64,000 nucleotides of DNA from Macrotis lagotis (GCF_037893015.1 NC_133665.1:37196246-37260245); one strand, 5' to 3'; counted from the stretch's first letter, positions 1 to 11,216 are shown. The notes: generated by a model from the letters alone, not told the origin. Program-made: numbers and translations.

Positions 1-96
1 CCTGGAATTCTAGATAGTCAAGCAAGATTATATGGCCTAAGAAAATTCCCTCCTTCTTCCTATAAGTCCCTCTCTGTTGACTCATTGGTTAGTCTT

Positions 97-280
97 CAGA
101 GTTACATTCTTTTTTTTTTTTAAGTATTTTGCAAGGCAACCAGGGTTAAGTGGCTTGCCCAAGGCCACACAGCTAGGTAATTATTAAGTGCCTGAGACTG
201 GATTTGAACCCAGGTATTCCTGACTCCAGGGCCAGTGCTTTATCCACTACGCCACCTAGCCACCCCCAGAGTTACATTCT
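97..280 (-). mobile_element. tRNA-derived SINE (WSINE1-like) with 14-bp target duplication
   Basis: The SINE body is 111-266 on the minus strand: its T-run at 111-122 is the complement of the A tail and its tRNA-like head lies at the right end. The reverse complement shows a B-box-like GGTTCAAATCC and a head reading GGTGGCTAGGTGGCGTAGTGG. It is flanked by a perfect 14-bp repeat, CAGAGTTACATTCT, at 97-110 and 267-280, which marks an L1-mediated insertion. The intact duplication indicates a fairly recent event. The family name is from memory. Confidence 0.9.
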
Positions 281-590
281 ACTTGTGAACATCTACCCCA
301 GCAATAAAGAAAAGAATAAAAGGTTTTTCATAAAATATTACCTCACCATTATCTTATTGAAGTAACAGTCTACTTATGATCAAACAAGAGGAGTCTTATG
401 AGCTTTGTTGGAATACAAGGTTTTTCTCATAGGAACAGTCTACTGTTCTCCCAGTTAAGATAGTTTTAGCATCAAATAGGTTACTAACTAAAAATGCAAG
501 AATCTATCCCCCCTCCCAACAGAATGAGGAAATAAGATATATTCCCACTTAGGTTTAAAAATCTAATATAATCCACAGTGAATGGGGCAG
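281..590. other. Unassigned AT-rich stretch before L1 copy A
   Basis: No family recognised. The words AACAGTCTACT recur at about 368 and 434. The true 5' boundary of L1 copy A could lie anywhere from about 480 to 600, because the inter-ORF region of that L1 is purine-rich and poorly distinctive. Confidence 0.4.
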
Positions 591-3007
591 GGGGAGGGAT
601 GACTAGGAAAGGGTAAGATAAGGGAAGAAAGGACTAATAAAAGGAAAGGGAAGGTATAAGTGAAAATAAACTGAAATTTAAATTTTTAAAAGATAAACCA
701 AAGGGGAAAGGTAGTAAAATTTTGGTGAGGAGGAGTAAGAGAAAAGGAAAGAGATAAAGATAAATGGAGAAAGAGAGCATAGAGGGAAATACAGAAGTAG
801 TAATCTTAACTGTAAATGTGAATGGGATGAACTGTCCCATAAAATGGAAATGGATAGTAGAATGGATTAAAAATCAGAATCTTACAATATGATGTTTACA
901 AGAAACACATTTGAATCAGAAAGATATATACAGCATAAAGGTAAAAGGTTGGAGCAAAATATATTATGCCTCGGCTGGAGTAAAAAACATCAGGGGTAGC
1001 AATTCTGATATCAGACAAAATAAAAGCAAAAATCAATCTCATTAAAAGAGATAATGAAGGAAACTACATCTTCTTAAAAGGCACCATTGGAAATGAAGCT
1101 ATATCATTAATAAACATTTAATCACCTAGTGGGATACCTTCCAGATTCCTAGAGGAAAAGTTGAGTGAATTACAAGGAGAAATAGACAGAAAAACTTTAA
1201 TAATGGGAGATATCTATCTCCCTCTCCCAGAACTACATAAATATAAGAAACAAAATAAACAAGAAGGAAGTTAAGAAGTTGAATGAAATCTCAGAACACT
1301 TAGATATGATAGACCTCTGGAGAAAACTTAACAGGGCCAGCAAATGATATATTTTTTCTCGGCAGTACATAGCACTTTCATCAAAACTGATCATGTACTA
1401 GGGCACAAATCCCTTAAAACCAAATGCAGAAAGGCAGAAATAATAAATACAAACTTCTCAGATCATGATGCAATAAAAATTACATGTAATAAAAGGATCA
1501 GGGAAAGATAAACCAATAACTAATTGGAAATTAAATAACTTTATCTTAAATAATGGGTGGATCAAAGAGCAAATAATAGAAATAGTGAGTAATTATATCC
1601 AAGAAAATGATAATAATGAGACATTATACCAAACTTTATGGGATACAACCAGGGAAGTTTTAAGGGATAACATTATATCTCTAACTGCCTCTATGAATAA
1701 AATAGAGAAAGATGATATCAATGAATTGGATATGAAACTAAAAAAGCTAGGAAAAAAACAAATTAAACATCTCCCAATTAAATACCAAACTAGAAATTCT
1801 GAAAATCAAGGGAAAAATTAATAAAATAGAAAGCAAAAAAGCCATTGGTCTCATAAATAAATGTAAGAATTAATTTCATGAAAAAGCTAATAAAATAGAC
1901 AAGCCTCTGGTTAACCTGATTAAAAAAAGAGGGACAATAACAAAAAAACCAATATCAACAATGAAAAGGTGAACTAACCATCAATGCGGAGGAAATTAAA
2001 GAGTTAATTTGGAGCTACTTTGCCAAACTGTATGCCAATAATTTGGACAATTTGAATGAAATGGATGAATATTTCCAGAAATACAAACTGCCCATAACAG
2101 AAGAGAAAATAAATTACTCAAATAACTCTATTTCAGAAAAAAGAAACTGAAGAAACCATCAATATACTCCCTGATAATAAGTCTTCAGGTCCAGAAGAAT
2201 GTACAAGTGAATTCTACCAAACATTTAAGGAACAATTAATTCCTATTCTACATGAACTATTTTTAAAAATAGGAGAGGAAGTTCTACAAAACTTCTTTTA
2301 TGACACCAACATGGTGCTGATACCTAAACAAGGAAGAACAAAAACAAAGAAAATTATAGACCAATCTCCTTAATGAATATTGATGCAAAAATCATTAATA
2401 AAATTTTAGCAATGAGACTATAGCAAGTTATAACTAGGATAATTCATCAGGATCAGGTAGGATTTATACCAGGTAGGCAGGGATGGTTCAATATTAGGAA
2501 AAATAAACATAACTAAACATATCGATAGCAAAAACAACAGAAATGATATGATTATCTCAATAGATGCTGAAAAGGCCTTTGATAAAGGTCTTTGATAAAA
2601 TTCAGCATCCATTCCTATTAAAATACTAGAAAGTTTGGGAATAAATGGATTTTGTCTTAAAATAATAAATAATACCTATCTAAAACCATCAACAAATATT
2701 ATGTGTAATGGGAAAATTCAGGGCATTTCCAATAAAATCAGGGGTGAATCAAGAATGCCAATTATCATCATTATTAATCAACATATTATTAGAAATGCTA
2801 GCTATAGCAATAAAAGAAGAAAAAGAAATTGAAGGAATCAGCATTGGCAATGAGGAAGCAAAACTCACTCTTTCCAAATGATATGATGGTATACTTAGAG
2901 AAACTGAGAAAATCATCTAATAAACCCCTTGAAACAATTAACAAATTCAGTAAAGTAGCAGAGTATAAAATAAACCCACATAAATCATCAGCATATGTAT
3001 GTATGTG

Positions 3008-3011
<4 letters not shown>

Positions 3012-3053
<42 letters not shown>
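3012..3053. repeat. (TA)n microsatellite inside L1 ORF2
   Basis: About 20 TA units directly preceded by GTATGT/GTATGTGT units and followed by ATTTATATAC. It replaces a short TATATAT-containing stretch of the L1 reading frame, so it most likely expanded after the L1 inserted. Confidence 0.95.
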
Positions 3054-3059
<6 letters not shown>

Positions 3060-4096
3060 CACAGCCCAAGAGCAAGAGGTATAAAGAGAAATTCCATTTA
3101 AAATAACTATAATAAGTAAATAAAATAACTATGGACTACATTAAATGCTTGGGAATCTGTCTCCCAAGATAAACCCAGAAACTGTATGAAAACCATCATC
3201 AAGCACTTCTCATCAAATAATGCCAGATCTAAATAACAGTAAAAATGCCAAATGCTCATGGTTAGGTAGAACTAATAAAATAAAAATGACAAATTCTCCC
3301 CAAATTACATTACTTATTCATTGCCATACCAATTAAACTACCAAATAACTACCTTACTGAGCTAGAAAAATAGTCACAAAATTCATGTGGAGCAACAAAA
3401 GGGCAAGATTAGCAAGGTAACTGATGAAAAAAATGTAAGGGAAGGTGGCCTACCTCTACCAGATCTATACTGTAAAGCAGAAGTCATTAAAACTGCCTGG
3501 TACTGATTTTTAAAAAAGTGTAATGGATCAGTGGATTAGGATAGGTTCAAAAGAAAATGCAGTAACCAACTTCAGCAGTCTACGATTTGACAAACTCAAA
3601 GATGGCAGCCTCTGGGATAAGAATTCACTATCTGAAAAAAAATTGTTGGGAAAACTGGAAAATAATATGGCAAAAACTTAGCATCTAGGCTTCCACATCT
3701 CACACTCCTTACCAAAATAAGGTCAAAATTGGTATAGGATTTATATACTTAGACATAAAAATTGATACCATAGATAAATTTATAGACCAAAAAAATATTC
3801 TATCTATCTGATCTATGGAATTTATGACCAAACAAGAATTAGAACACATTATAAACTGCAAAATGAATGATTTTGATTATATTAACTTAAAAAAGTTTTG
3901 CACTAATAAAATCAATGCTAACAAAATTAGAAGAAAAGCAGAAAACTGGGAAGCAATCTTCACAACCAAGAGCTCTGATAAAGATCTCATTTCTAAAATA
4001 TATAGAGAACTGCATAAAATTTATAAGGTCACAAGACATTCTGCAACTGATAAATTTTCAAAGGATATGAGCAGTTTTCAAATGAAAAAATTAAAG

Positions 4097-4107
4097 CTAT
4101 ATATACC

Positions 4108-4203
<96 letters not shown>

Positions 4204-4470
4204 TGATTAGCGATAGAGATAGAGATGGAGATAGAGGTGGAGATGGAGGTGCAGATGGAGATGGAGATGGAGATGGAGATGGAGATGGAGATGGAGATGG
4301 AGATGGAGATGGAGATGGAGATGAGATGAGATGGAGCTGTAGCTGGAGCCAGAGCTGGATATAAATATAGATGTAGATGAAGATAGATTAGATATAGATA
4401 TAGATACAGATATAGATATAGATATAGACATAGACATAGACATAGATATAGATATAGATATAGATAGATG
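4097..4470. repeat. Compound microsatellite (TA)n-(GA)n-(GGAGAT)n-(GATATA)n inside L1 ORF2
   Basis: A continuous 370-bp array: TA units 4110-4153, GA units 4154-4202, hexamers of the GGAGAT/GAGATG type about 4206-4330 (nearly perfect from 4258 to 4320), a short degenerate part, then GATATA/GACATA units 4385-4467. L1 ORF2 homology stops at ATTAAAGCTAT (about 4100) and resumes at ATGAAAAAATG (about 4468). In other L1 copies these points are only about 17 bases apart, judged from memory of the family sequence. Confidence 0.93.
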
Positions 4471-5368
4471 AAAAAATGTTCCAAATCATTATTGATTAGA
4501 TAAATGCAAATGAAAATAACATTGAGGTATCATCTCACACCTATTAGATTTACCCAGATGAGAAAAAGGAACGATGATCAATGTTGGAGAGATTGTGGGA
4601 GAATTGCGACATTGATGCATTGCTGGTGGAGTTGTGAATGGATCGAACCTTTCTAAAGAGCAATAAAACTGTTCATATCCTTCAACCTAGCAATTCCAAT
4701 TCTAGGACAATATTCAGAAGAAATTGTAAAAATGGAACAAGTTCTACATGTTCTAAAATATTAATAGAATCTCTTTTGTAGTGGCAAAGAATTGGAAATT
4801 GAGGGGATGCCTATTAATTGGGGAATGGCAAAACAAGCTTTGGTACATGAATACTATGGAATATTTTTGTTCTATAAGAAATCATAAATGGTTGGACTCT
4901 AGAGAAGCATGGAATGACTTACAGGATCTGATGCTAAGCGAAGGGAGTAGAGCCAAGATGACAATTTACACATCAACATTATGAGATGAACAACCTTGAG
5001 GGAAGCAGCCCCTCTTGGCCATCCATAGAGCTAGAACAGCCATATTTGATTATGACTATTATGGCCAGAGCAAGAGAAATAAAACAAATAATACACCAAA
5101 AAAACACCCCTACCGAATCTGATAAACACTTTATAAAAATTATCTCATGTATCTCTTTCCCTTAATCCTAATTCCTCATGCCCAAAATAACTAATTTGTA
5201 AATATGTTTAACAAAATATGTACATAAACTACTAATCTGACTGTTTCCAACTGATAGCAGGGGAATGGAAAGGAAGGTGGAGGGAAACTTTGGAACTTGG
5301 AAATATACATATTCAAATGGATGAAAACAAACAAATAAATAAATAAATAAGAAAAATTATTAATGTAT

Positions 5369-5450
5369 AACCTATATCTGATTATTTGCATCTGGTGGAA
5401 GGTAAGAGAGGGAGGGAATGAAGAATTTGGAACTTGTTTTAGATATATAC
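5369..5450 (+). mobile_element. Fragment of a second L1 3'UTR
   Basis: TATAACCTATATCTGATTAT followed by a GGAAGG/GAGGGAGGGA purine stretch and ATTTGGAACTTG is the layout of another marsupial L1 3'UTR type. It sits directly after the A-rich tail of copy A. Copy A may have landed in or beside an older L1 end. Confidence 0.55.
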
Positions 5451-5579
5451 TATAAAAAAGCAGGACAATTCAGGGGAAAGAATACTGAATTTGGATTCAG
5501 AGTTCCAATTTAAGCTTCAATTCAAGTGCTTTTAATTATTTTTTTCTTGATATGAATAAATCTTTATAATTTGTCTCCG

Positions 5580-5690
5580 CTTCTACAATAAAATGTAATC
5601 TTCTTGAAGGCAGAGACTGTGTACATAGTACATAGCCTGGTGCACACAAAGTGCTTTAAAAATGAATATTGATTATTGAGTGAATGATGG
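5580..5690 (+). mobile_element. L2 LINE 3' end
   Basis: TGTAATCTTCTTGAAGGCAG, then ACTGTGTAC..., GCCTGGTGCACA and a final TGATTATTGAGTGAATGA match the order of the L2 3' terminus (AAGCTCCTTGAGGGCAGGGACTG ... GTGCCTGGCAC ... TTGAATGAATGA), with heavy divergence. Confidence 0.6.
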
Positions 5691-5919
5691 GACTTGTCAC
5701 TTAACTGCAATGTGCTTCAGTTTCTTCCAGTGAAAGGTTCAGAAGAGATTAGATGTGTCATATGTAGGGACTAAAAATTCCTGATTGCACCCAAATAGAT
5801 AAAAATGGAATTATGAAACATTTAATAAAATATAACCAATCATTGATAATGTTAATATATGATTTTGGAAGTCAATATGTGACCCACAGATATCTTAATG
5901 TGCAATTTAATGATTTGTG

Positions 5920-6170
5920 TTAGTACTTGAATTTGACAACATTGAATTAAATGATCTCTAGGGTATTTTCTAGTTGTACATCTCTGAATCCTACAATATA
6001 TCTATAATGAATTGTCCCAGAACAGAGTTTTACATATTTGATGAACCTCTCTGGGCCACAGTTACTGATCTGTGAAATGGAGATAATAATACTAATTCTG
6101 CCTTTAGAAAGAGTAGTCAGGAAGAAAGTGCTTTATGATGTTTTTGGAAATGTGAGCAGTTATTTATATA
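5920..6170 (+). mobile_element. MIR-type SINE pieces
   Basis: AATGATCTCTAGGGTATTTTC...TCTGAATCC (5950-5995) and GGGCCACAGTTACTGATCTG, TGAAATGGAGATAATAATAC, AAGTGCTTTATG (about 6050-6150) are the standard 3' halves of two old MIR-like copies. Confidence 0.6.
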
Positions 6171-6269
6171 AAGCAACTAGATAGTACAATGGATAAGTGC
6201 TAGACAGGAGTCAGAATTGACCTAAGTTCAAATGTAGCATCAGTCACTTGCTAGTTCTGTGACTCTGAG
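6171..6269 (+). mobile_element. CORE-SINE/MIR, 5' half (split by an L1 block)
   Basis: The tRNA-like head GCAACTAGATAGTACAATGG, then GGAGTCAGAATTGACC, AAGTTCAAATG and CTAGTTCTGTGACTCTGAG. The SINE is cut at about 6269 and its 3' half resumes at about 6790 (TTAACTTCTGCCTCAGCTTT, TCTGTAAAATGGGGATG). Confidence 0.8.
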
Positions 6270-6788
6270 TATATGAAGAGAAATTCCATTTAAAATAACT
6301 ATGAAAAAAGTAAATAAAATAACTATAGACTACATTAAATACTTGGGAATCTGTCTCCTAAGATAAACCCAGAAACTGTATGAACACCATTATCAAGCAA
6401 TTCTCACCAAATAATGCAAGATCTAAATAACAGTAAAAATGTCAAATGCTCATGGTTAGGTAGAACTAATAAAATAAAAATGATAAATTCTCCCCAAATT
6501 AAATTATTTATTCAGTGCCATACCATTTAAATTACCAAATAACTACTTTACTGAGCTAGAAAAATAGTAACAAAATTCATGTGGAGCAACAAAAGGGCAA
6601 GAATAGCAAGGGAACTGATAAAAAATGTAAGGAAAGGTGGCCTACCTCTACCAGATCTATACTGTAAAGCAGCAGTCATTAAAACTGCCTGGTACTGGTT
6701 TTAAAAAAAGTGTAATGGATCAGTGGATTAGATAGGTTCAAAAGAAAATGCAGTAACCAACTTCATCAGTCTATGATTTGACAAACCC
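6270..6788 (+). repeat. Second copy of an internal L1 ORF2 block (matches 3079-3596)
   Basis: This block matches 3079-3596 of L1 copy A over its whole length with about 30-35 differences and few gaps (roughly 93-94% by eye). Both copies share features I do not expect in the L1 family, such as a repeated TAAAATAACTAT word at the left end and TGCTCATGGTTAGGTAG. It has neither L1 end, no A tail and no target duplication, and it interrupts a MIR with loss of only a few bases. At several sites this copy looks closer to the L1 family sequence than copy A does, so the duplication is not very recent. Confidence 0.88.
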
Positions 6789-6789
6789 A

Positions 6790-6900
6790 GATTTAACTTC
6801 TGCCTCAGCTTTCTTATCTGTAAAATGGGGATGAAAATACTATTTGATTCCTAAGATCTTATATGGATAAAAAGGAAATAAAAATTTGAAATGATTAGAA
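6790..6900 (+). mobile_element. CORE-SINE/MIR, 3' half (continuation of 6171-6269)
   Basis: TTAACTTCTGCCTCAGCTTT, CTTATCTGTAAAATGGGGAT and the following ATACTATTTG... complete the SINE started at 6171. Confidence 0.75.
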
Positions 6901-7229
6901 TAGCTATTTATTTACCTATTATTTATAAATATATACTATAAGTATAAATAAGCATATACTATAAAATATGTTTTATAGATAGTAAATCAATGCCAACTCT
7001 AATTACTTTAAAATATTATTTCCTTTTTATTCTTACAAAAATCTTAGGAGAGAGGTTATATGTTATATAGCTTATATAGTAAAATCTTAAAATACTATAT
7101 TATTTAATATATTATGTAATATGACAAAGTTTTCATTGTAGTTATTTCTAGAATTACTTTCCATTCTGTCTCACTACAAAAAATCTATTCAAGAGTCCTT
7201 CAATCAAATCTTTTATCAGCTGTTCACTC

Positions 7230-7760
7230 AAAGGACCACAGAATCCCCAAATTTTAGATTTAAAGGAACCTCCCCTCTCATCTAGTACAGTCCATACTTG
7301 AAAAAGAATTTTTACTACAACACACCCAAGCAGTAACCATTCCGACATTGCTTGAAGACCTCTATAGTTAAATCTTGATTAGTGTAAATAATGAATTCCC
7401 TTAAGTGGTTATATATTTTAATTCATTCCATTTGAAGTTATAATTATGCAACATTTGGTCCTTGGTTTCCAGTCCAATAGTGATATGTAGAATGAATTTG
7501 AATAATGTGACCACTGCAGGGGGGGGGGTGTATTCATTATTATCACTAATCAGAACCTAGCTGTAATTAGAGGGAACCCATTCCCTTAGAAGGCAGTGTG
7601 TTCCATAATTAAATAACTTTAAGAGTGATGAAGCATTTCCTTACTTCAAAACTGAATTTGCCCCTTAGTAATTTTCATCCATTGTGCCTAGGTTGGTCCA
7701 AATGCAATACGTTTAAGCCCATATGATAAATCTGCTTTAATGGTTGAAGATGTAAAAGAA
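7230..7760 (-). mobile_element. Old CR1/L3-type LINE 3' region, two pieces
   Basis: The pieces 7230-7370 (AAATTTTAGATTTAAAGGAA, CATCTAGTACAGTCCATACTTG, GCTTGAAGACCTC) and 7560-7760 (GGCAGTGTGTTCCATAATTA, TTTCCTTACTTCAAAACTGA, ATTTGCC) follow the order of the complementary strand of a CR1/L3 LINE 3' end. The 190 bp between them, including a G10 run at about 7520, is not part of that pattern. Family name is from memory. Confidence 0.55.
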
Positions 7761-7878
7761 TAATAATTTAATCTCAACTTTAGAACTGAAAATGGCTCCT
7801 CATGGTGGGGGAGATTGATGGTTCACCACCCTATAGAAATTCATGACTTCTTTCTTTACTGGTACACAAACTCCTCTT

Positions 7879-8062
7879 AGAATTGATATTAATTGGCTCA
7901 GCTAAGTGGTGCAGTGGGTAGAACACCAACCCTGGAGGCAGGAGGAATTGAGTTCAAATCCAGCCTCAGACATTTGATAGTAGCTGGATGACCTTGGGCG
8001 AGTCATTTAACCCCACTGTCTCATAAAAATAGACAAACAATAAAAAAGAATTGGTATTAATT
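7879..8062 (+). mobile_element. tRNA-derived SINE with 16-bp target duplication
   Basis: SINE body 7895-8046: head GCTCAGCTAAGTGGTGCAGTG, B-box-like AGTTCAAATCC, A-rich tail. Flanking repeats AGAATTGATATTAATT (7879-7894) and AGAATTGGTATTAATT (8047-8062) differ at one base. Confidence 0.88.
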
Positions 8063-8640
8063 TAAAAAACAAAACACTGTGAAGGTCAACGAAAGACCAG
8101 TATACCAAATGTTATCATAATGTTTTCTGTAACATTTTATCTGTAATTATGGAACAAGCAACAATACTTGCATGTCTTTTACTTCCTATTTTTTATAACT
8201 TACAAAGTCTCCTAATTACAAAGGATTGAATTAATTTAGATTAACTGGAAGAATTTAATGACCTCTTTTTTTGAAAGAGAAGTCAGAAATTAAAGCTGAA
8301 AATTGGTCATAAAGATCAAGCATGGACAAAGTTGATGTCTAGCACTTTGGAAGACAATTTCTATTCAATTAAAATGCTTTCAACAAATTCTTCTGTGAAA
8401 TGTCCCATCTTTGTACTTTTGTTGGTTAGAGTAGTTTTTTCTCACTGAACTGCATATCAATGTGACTGTATATAGCTGGAGAACTTTTCACCTAAAGGCA
8501 TCAAAGGATCTCATCACACAAACACAGGCAAAAAGATGCCCCATCTGGGGAAAAAAAAGCTATCCTTGCTTTAGTTCTTTTCATTCTGTCACCAGTTCAT
8601 CTTTCCAATCCCAATATCAAATGACCTCTTGGGAGAAATG
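8063..8640. other. Unassigned AT-rich sequence
   Basis: No repeat family, RNA gene or coding signal recognised here. Confidence 0.4.
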
Positions 8641-8825
8641 TGGTCTAGCTATGAGCCAAGACATCAGGAGCCAGACACTCTTAGCTTCTATTCTTAGCGC
8701 TGACATACAGACTCCCTCTGTGGCCTTGGATACTCACTTAAGTTCTCTGCCTTCATTCATTGTGAGGTCTGAGATGAGTATCATGATACCTGCTGAAGGA
8801 GGAATGGAGATATGATATAAAGAAG
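8640..8825 (+). mobile_element. MIR-type SINE
   Basis: ATCAGGAGCCAGACACTCTT, TCTGTGGCCTTGGATACTCAC and TGAGATGAGTATCATGATAC, in that order, fit a diverged MIR. The 117-codon reading frame that overlaps it (8462-8815) has no other support as a gene. Confidence 0.6.
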
Positions 8826-9488
8826 AAAAAAAACAACACTCAGTACACTAAGCACCATTTCACTTCTGCTGTTCTGTTACTACTTATTATATTGGGCAAA
8901 GTAAAAATGTTAGGAACAGACTCTTGGAATCTTCAGCAAATAGTTGACAAAGATATCTATGAGCATGAGGGCTACTTGTGGTCACCATCATGTAGAAAAC
9001 AGAATTAGAACCAATGAATAAGAAGTTCCAGGGAGGTTGATTTTGGTTCACTAGAATCATTTTTTAGTAAAGAGAATAGCAAAGTAGTAAATCTCATCAC
9101 TGATGGTGTTCTCGCAGAAAGTAGATGACTACCCTTATTGGATATTGCAGAAGATATCCCTGTATTGAGATGGCATGAGGGGGTAACTACATTATTTTGG
9201 CAATCCATTCTAATTCAGGCCAAGAAGTTCTTACCAAACAAACACTTTAGTGAAACAAGACCTGTGAAATGAACAATACTATGTCTAGGGAAAATACAAA
9301 AGACAAGTAAGACATGGCATTTCAGAAACCAACCAGCACCTTTTTGGGAATCAAGATGGAAAGGATGGCTAGACATAAGTTTATCTGGAAATAATTTAGG
9401 AGAGATTTATAAGACTATAATTTCAATATGAACCAACAAGTTGAAGTCATAGTTAATATAGTCTTCAAATCACTGCTGTTCCTGCTGC
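8826..9488. other. Unassigned sequence
   Basis: No recognisable gene, RNA or repeat. Confidence 0.35.
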
Positions 9489-9507
9489 AAAGCTACTACC
9501 ACTACTA

Positions 9508-9538
<31 letters not shown>

Positions 9539-9692
9539 TTATCACTTCTACTACTACCATCACTACCACTACTACTAATACTACCACCACTATTACAACA
9601 ATTAATACCACCACTATTATCTCTACTACAACCATCACCACCACAACTTACTACTGCTACTACTACTACTGATCTTGATCATTATCATTAAA
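9489..9692. repeat. (ACT)n/(ACC)n trinucleotide array
   Basis: About 200 bp of ACT, ACC and ATT triplets, purest at 9504-9537 (uninterrupted CTA units), with decayed flanks. The pattern suggests a long array that is ageing from the edges inward. Confidence 0.95.
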
Positions 9693-10335
9693 TTACTAGT
9701 AATAATAAACACATATAGCTAACACCAAAAAAGTAAAATAACAAACAAAAATAATGAAGTAAGAACTTCAATTCCGTTGTGTTCTTCCTTAATCTGACAA
9801 TTGTATTGATACCATATTTGGGAAAGAAAAGATATTGATAAACTGAATATTTCAAGCAATCAGGATAGTGAAGGACTTTGAATTCTTGCCCTCAGTTGAA
9901 GCCACTATAGGGATGCTTAGTCTAGAGAAGAGAAGATTTGGGGGGGGGGGAGGAGAATGGTGTCATGATGGTTGTCTTTATAGACTTTTAGGTATATTAA
10001 GTGGAAAAGAAACTTACTCTATTTGACTCAGTGGGAAGAACTAGGAGCAAGGGATAAAAAGTCCTAAGAGGTGAATCTAGATTAGATATAAAACAATTCC
10101 ATTGACTAATAAAGATATAAAAAAAAGTGAAATAAGGTGCCACCAAAGGTAATAAGTTCTCCTTAATGTACATTTTCAAAGACAATTAAATTGACCACTT
10201 TTCAGGTATTTTGTTTTTTTTTTCTATTAGGGTTTGGAATATATGACCAGTGAGTTCTCTTTCAACTTTGAAATTCTGTGATTCTATTTAAAAAAAAAAG
10301 AAAACTAATCTGGGAAAATAAAAACAATAGAAATC

Positions 10336-10505
10336 AAGTCCTAAATCTATTTTTTAAAGGCAGTGTGGTTAAGTGACCTGCCCAAGGTTACGCAGCTGGG
10401 TAATTATTGTGTTTGAGGTCAAATTTGAACTCAGGTCCTCCTGACTCCAGGGCTAGTGCTCTATTCACTGTGCCACCTAGATGCCTCATTAAGTCCTAAA
10501 TCTAT
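10336..10505 (-). mobile_element. tRNA-derived SINE with 15-bp target duplication
   Basis: Body 10351-10490, minus strand: GGTTAAGTGACCTGCCCAAG, GGTAATTATTGTG, CTGACTCCAGGGCTAGTGCT. Flanked by AAGTCCTAAATCTAT at 10336-10350 and 10491-10505, identical. Confidence 0.92.
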
Positions 10506-11216
10506 ATCGTAAATTCCATTATTTCTATAATGTCTCATATCATCCTCCCCATTCCCAAAGAAGTTGTCTGAATTCTGCCATAGCTGATAACAACATTGTT
10601 TCTCCAAACTCAACAGTCGTGAGAACAAGTGCATCCATGGAAACTGGGATTGCTGCAAGAAAAGTTGGGTTTTGTTCTTTTTAATAATTTCCTCTCAGTG
10701 ATACACAGTAGAATTGGCAGGCCTGTCAGGGCATGCAGCATAGACACAGTATGGTAGCACTCCTCAATGAGTAAATCCCCATGTAACTCCAATTTATATT
10801 TAAATTACATGAAAAATTCATGTGTTGCATGAAGGCAACTTCACACCATTATCATCACAGAGTCCCCTGCTAGTGGCAATGGGTCCCTCCCAGGGCGATT
10901 GGAAAAGGGAGGCAGATCTCCCAAAACACAGAGTTCTGATAGTATTACAATAGTCAGTCATTACCAAAACTATACTCAGTGCTACTTCACAAATAGAACA
11001 CTGGCTGGCAAAAAAGTGAATGTTTGCATTTCTAGTAGTATTTCATCCAACTATTCCAACAGTTTTACTTCCAGAGCAAACCTAAATTGTTTGGTAAGAC
11101 TCAGTCTATATGTAATTCCACGATTATTATTTATGTTCATAGACTCAACAAACTGACCAATGGCCATTTACTGACTCCTTATTACATGAAATTTTTCTAA
11201 CATGCCTTAAAATTCA
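10506..11216. other. Unassigned sequence
   Basis: No gene or repeat recognised. Short open frames here (for example 10899-11156) lack any protein signature. Confidence 0.35.

Larger units (their letters stand above)
800..4984 (+). pseudogene. Remnant of L1 ORF2 (endonuclease-reverse transcriptase), copy A
   Basis: Broken coding remnant of the L1 protein that nicks target DNA and reverse-transcribes its RNA. The endonuclease start reads VNGMNCPIKWKWIVEWIKNQN from about 813, followed by a QETH-like motif near 900. The RT region holds FIPG-like (about 2461), ISIDAEKAFDK (about 2550-2585) and the catalytic FADD box, which is altered to F-P-N-D at 2871-2882, so one of the two catalytic aspartates is lost. 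The frame is interrupted repeatedly and by the 370-bp microsatellite at 4097-4470. It cannot encode a working protein. Confidence 0.88.
590..5368 (+). mobile_element. L1 LINE copy A, 5'-truncated and decayed
   Basis: A plus-strand L1 that begins near the inter-ORF region and runs through ORF2 to a 3'UTR with an A-rich tail of AAAT units (about 5328-5350). In order it contains endonuclease remnants (about 800-1500), the linker region (1585-1821 is still open and reads YIQENDNNETLYQTLWD), reverse transcriptase (about 2100-3080), the C-terminal region (3815-4090 open, reading NCKMNDFDYINLKKFC) and the last segment (4781-4984, KNWKLRG...MEYF). ORF1 and the 5'UTR are absent. Many stops and frame changes make it inactive. 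Two microsatellites have grown inside ORF2 (3012-3053 and 4097-4470). The SINE at 111-266 is a separate insertion upstream. Confidence 0.92.

Noticed and set aside
4107-4484. Minus-strand frames rich in Tyr-Leu, Ile-Ser and His-Leu repeats
   Set aside because: Translation of the compound microsatellite, not a protein gene.
8462-8815. 117-codon open frame on the plus strand
   Set aside because: Its second half is a MIR in plus orientation and no protein family is evident.
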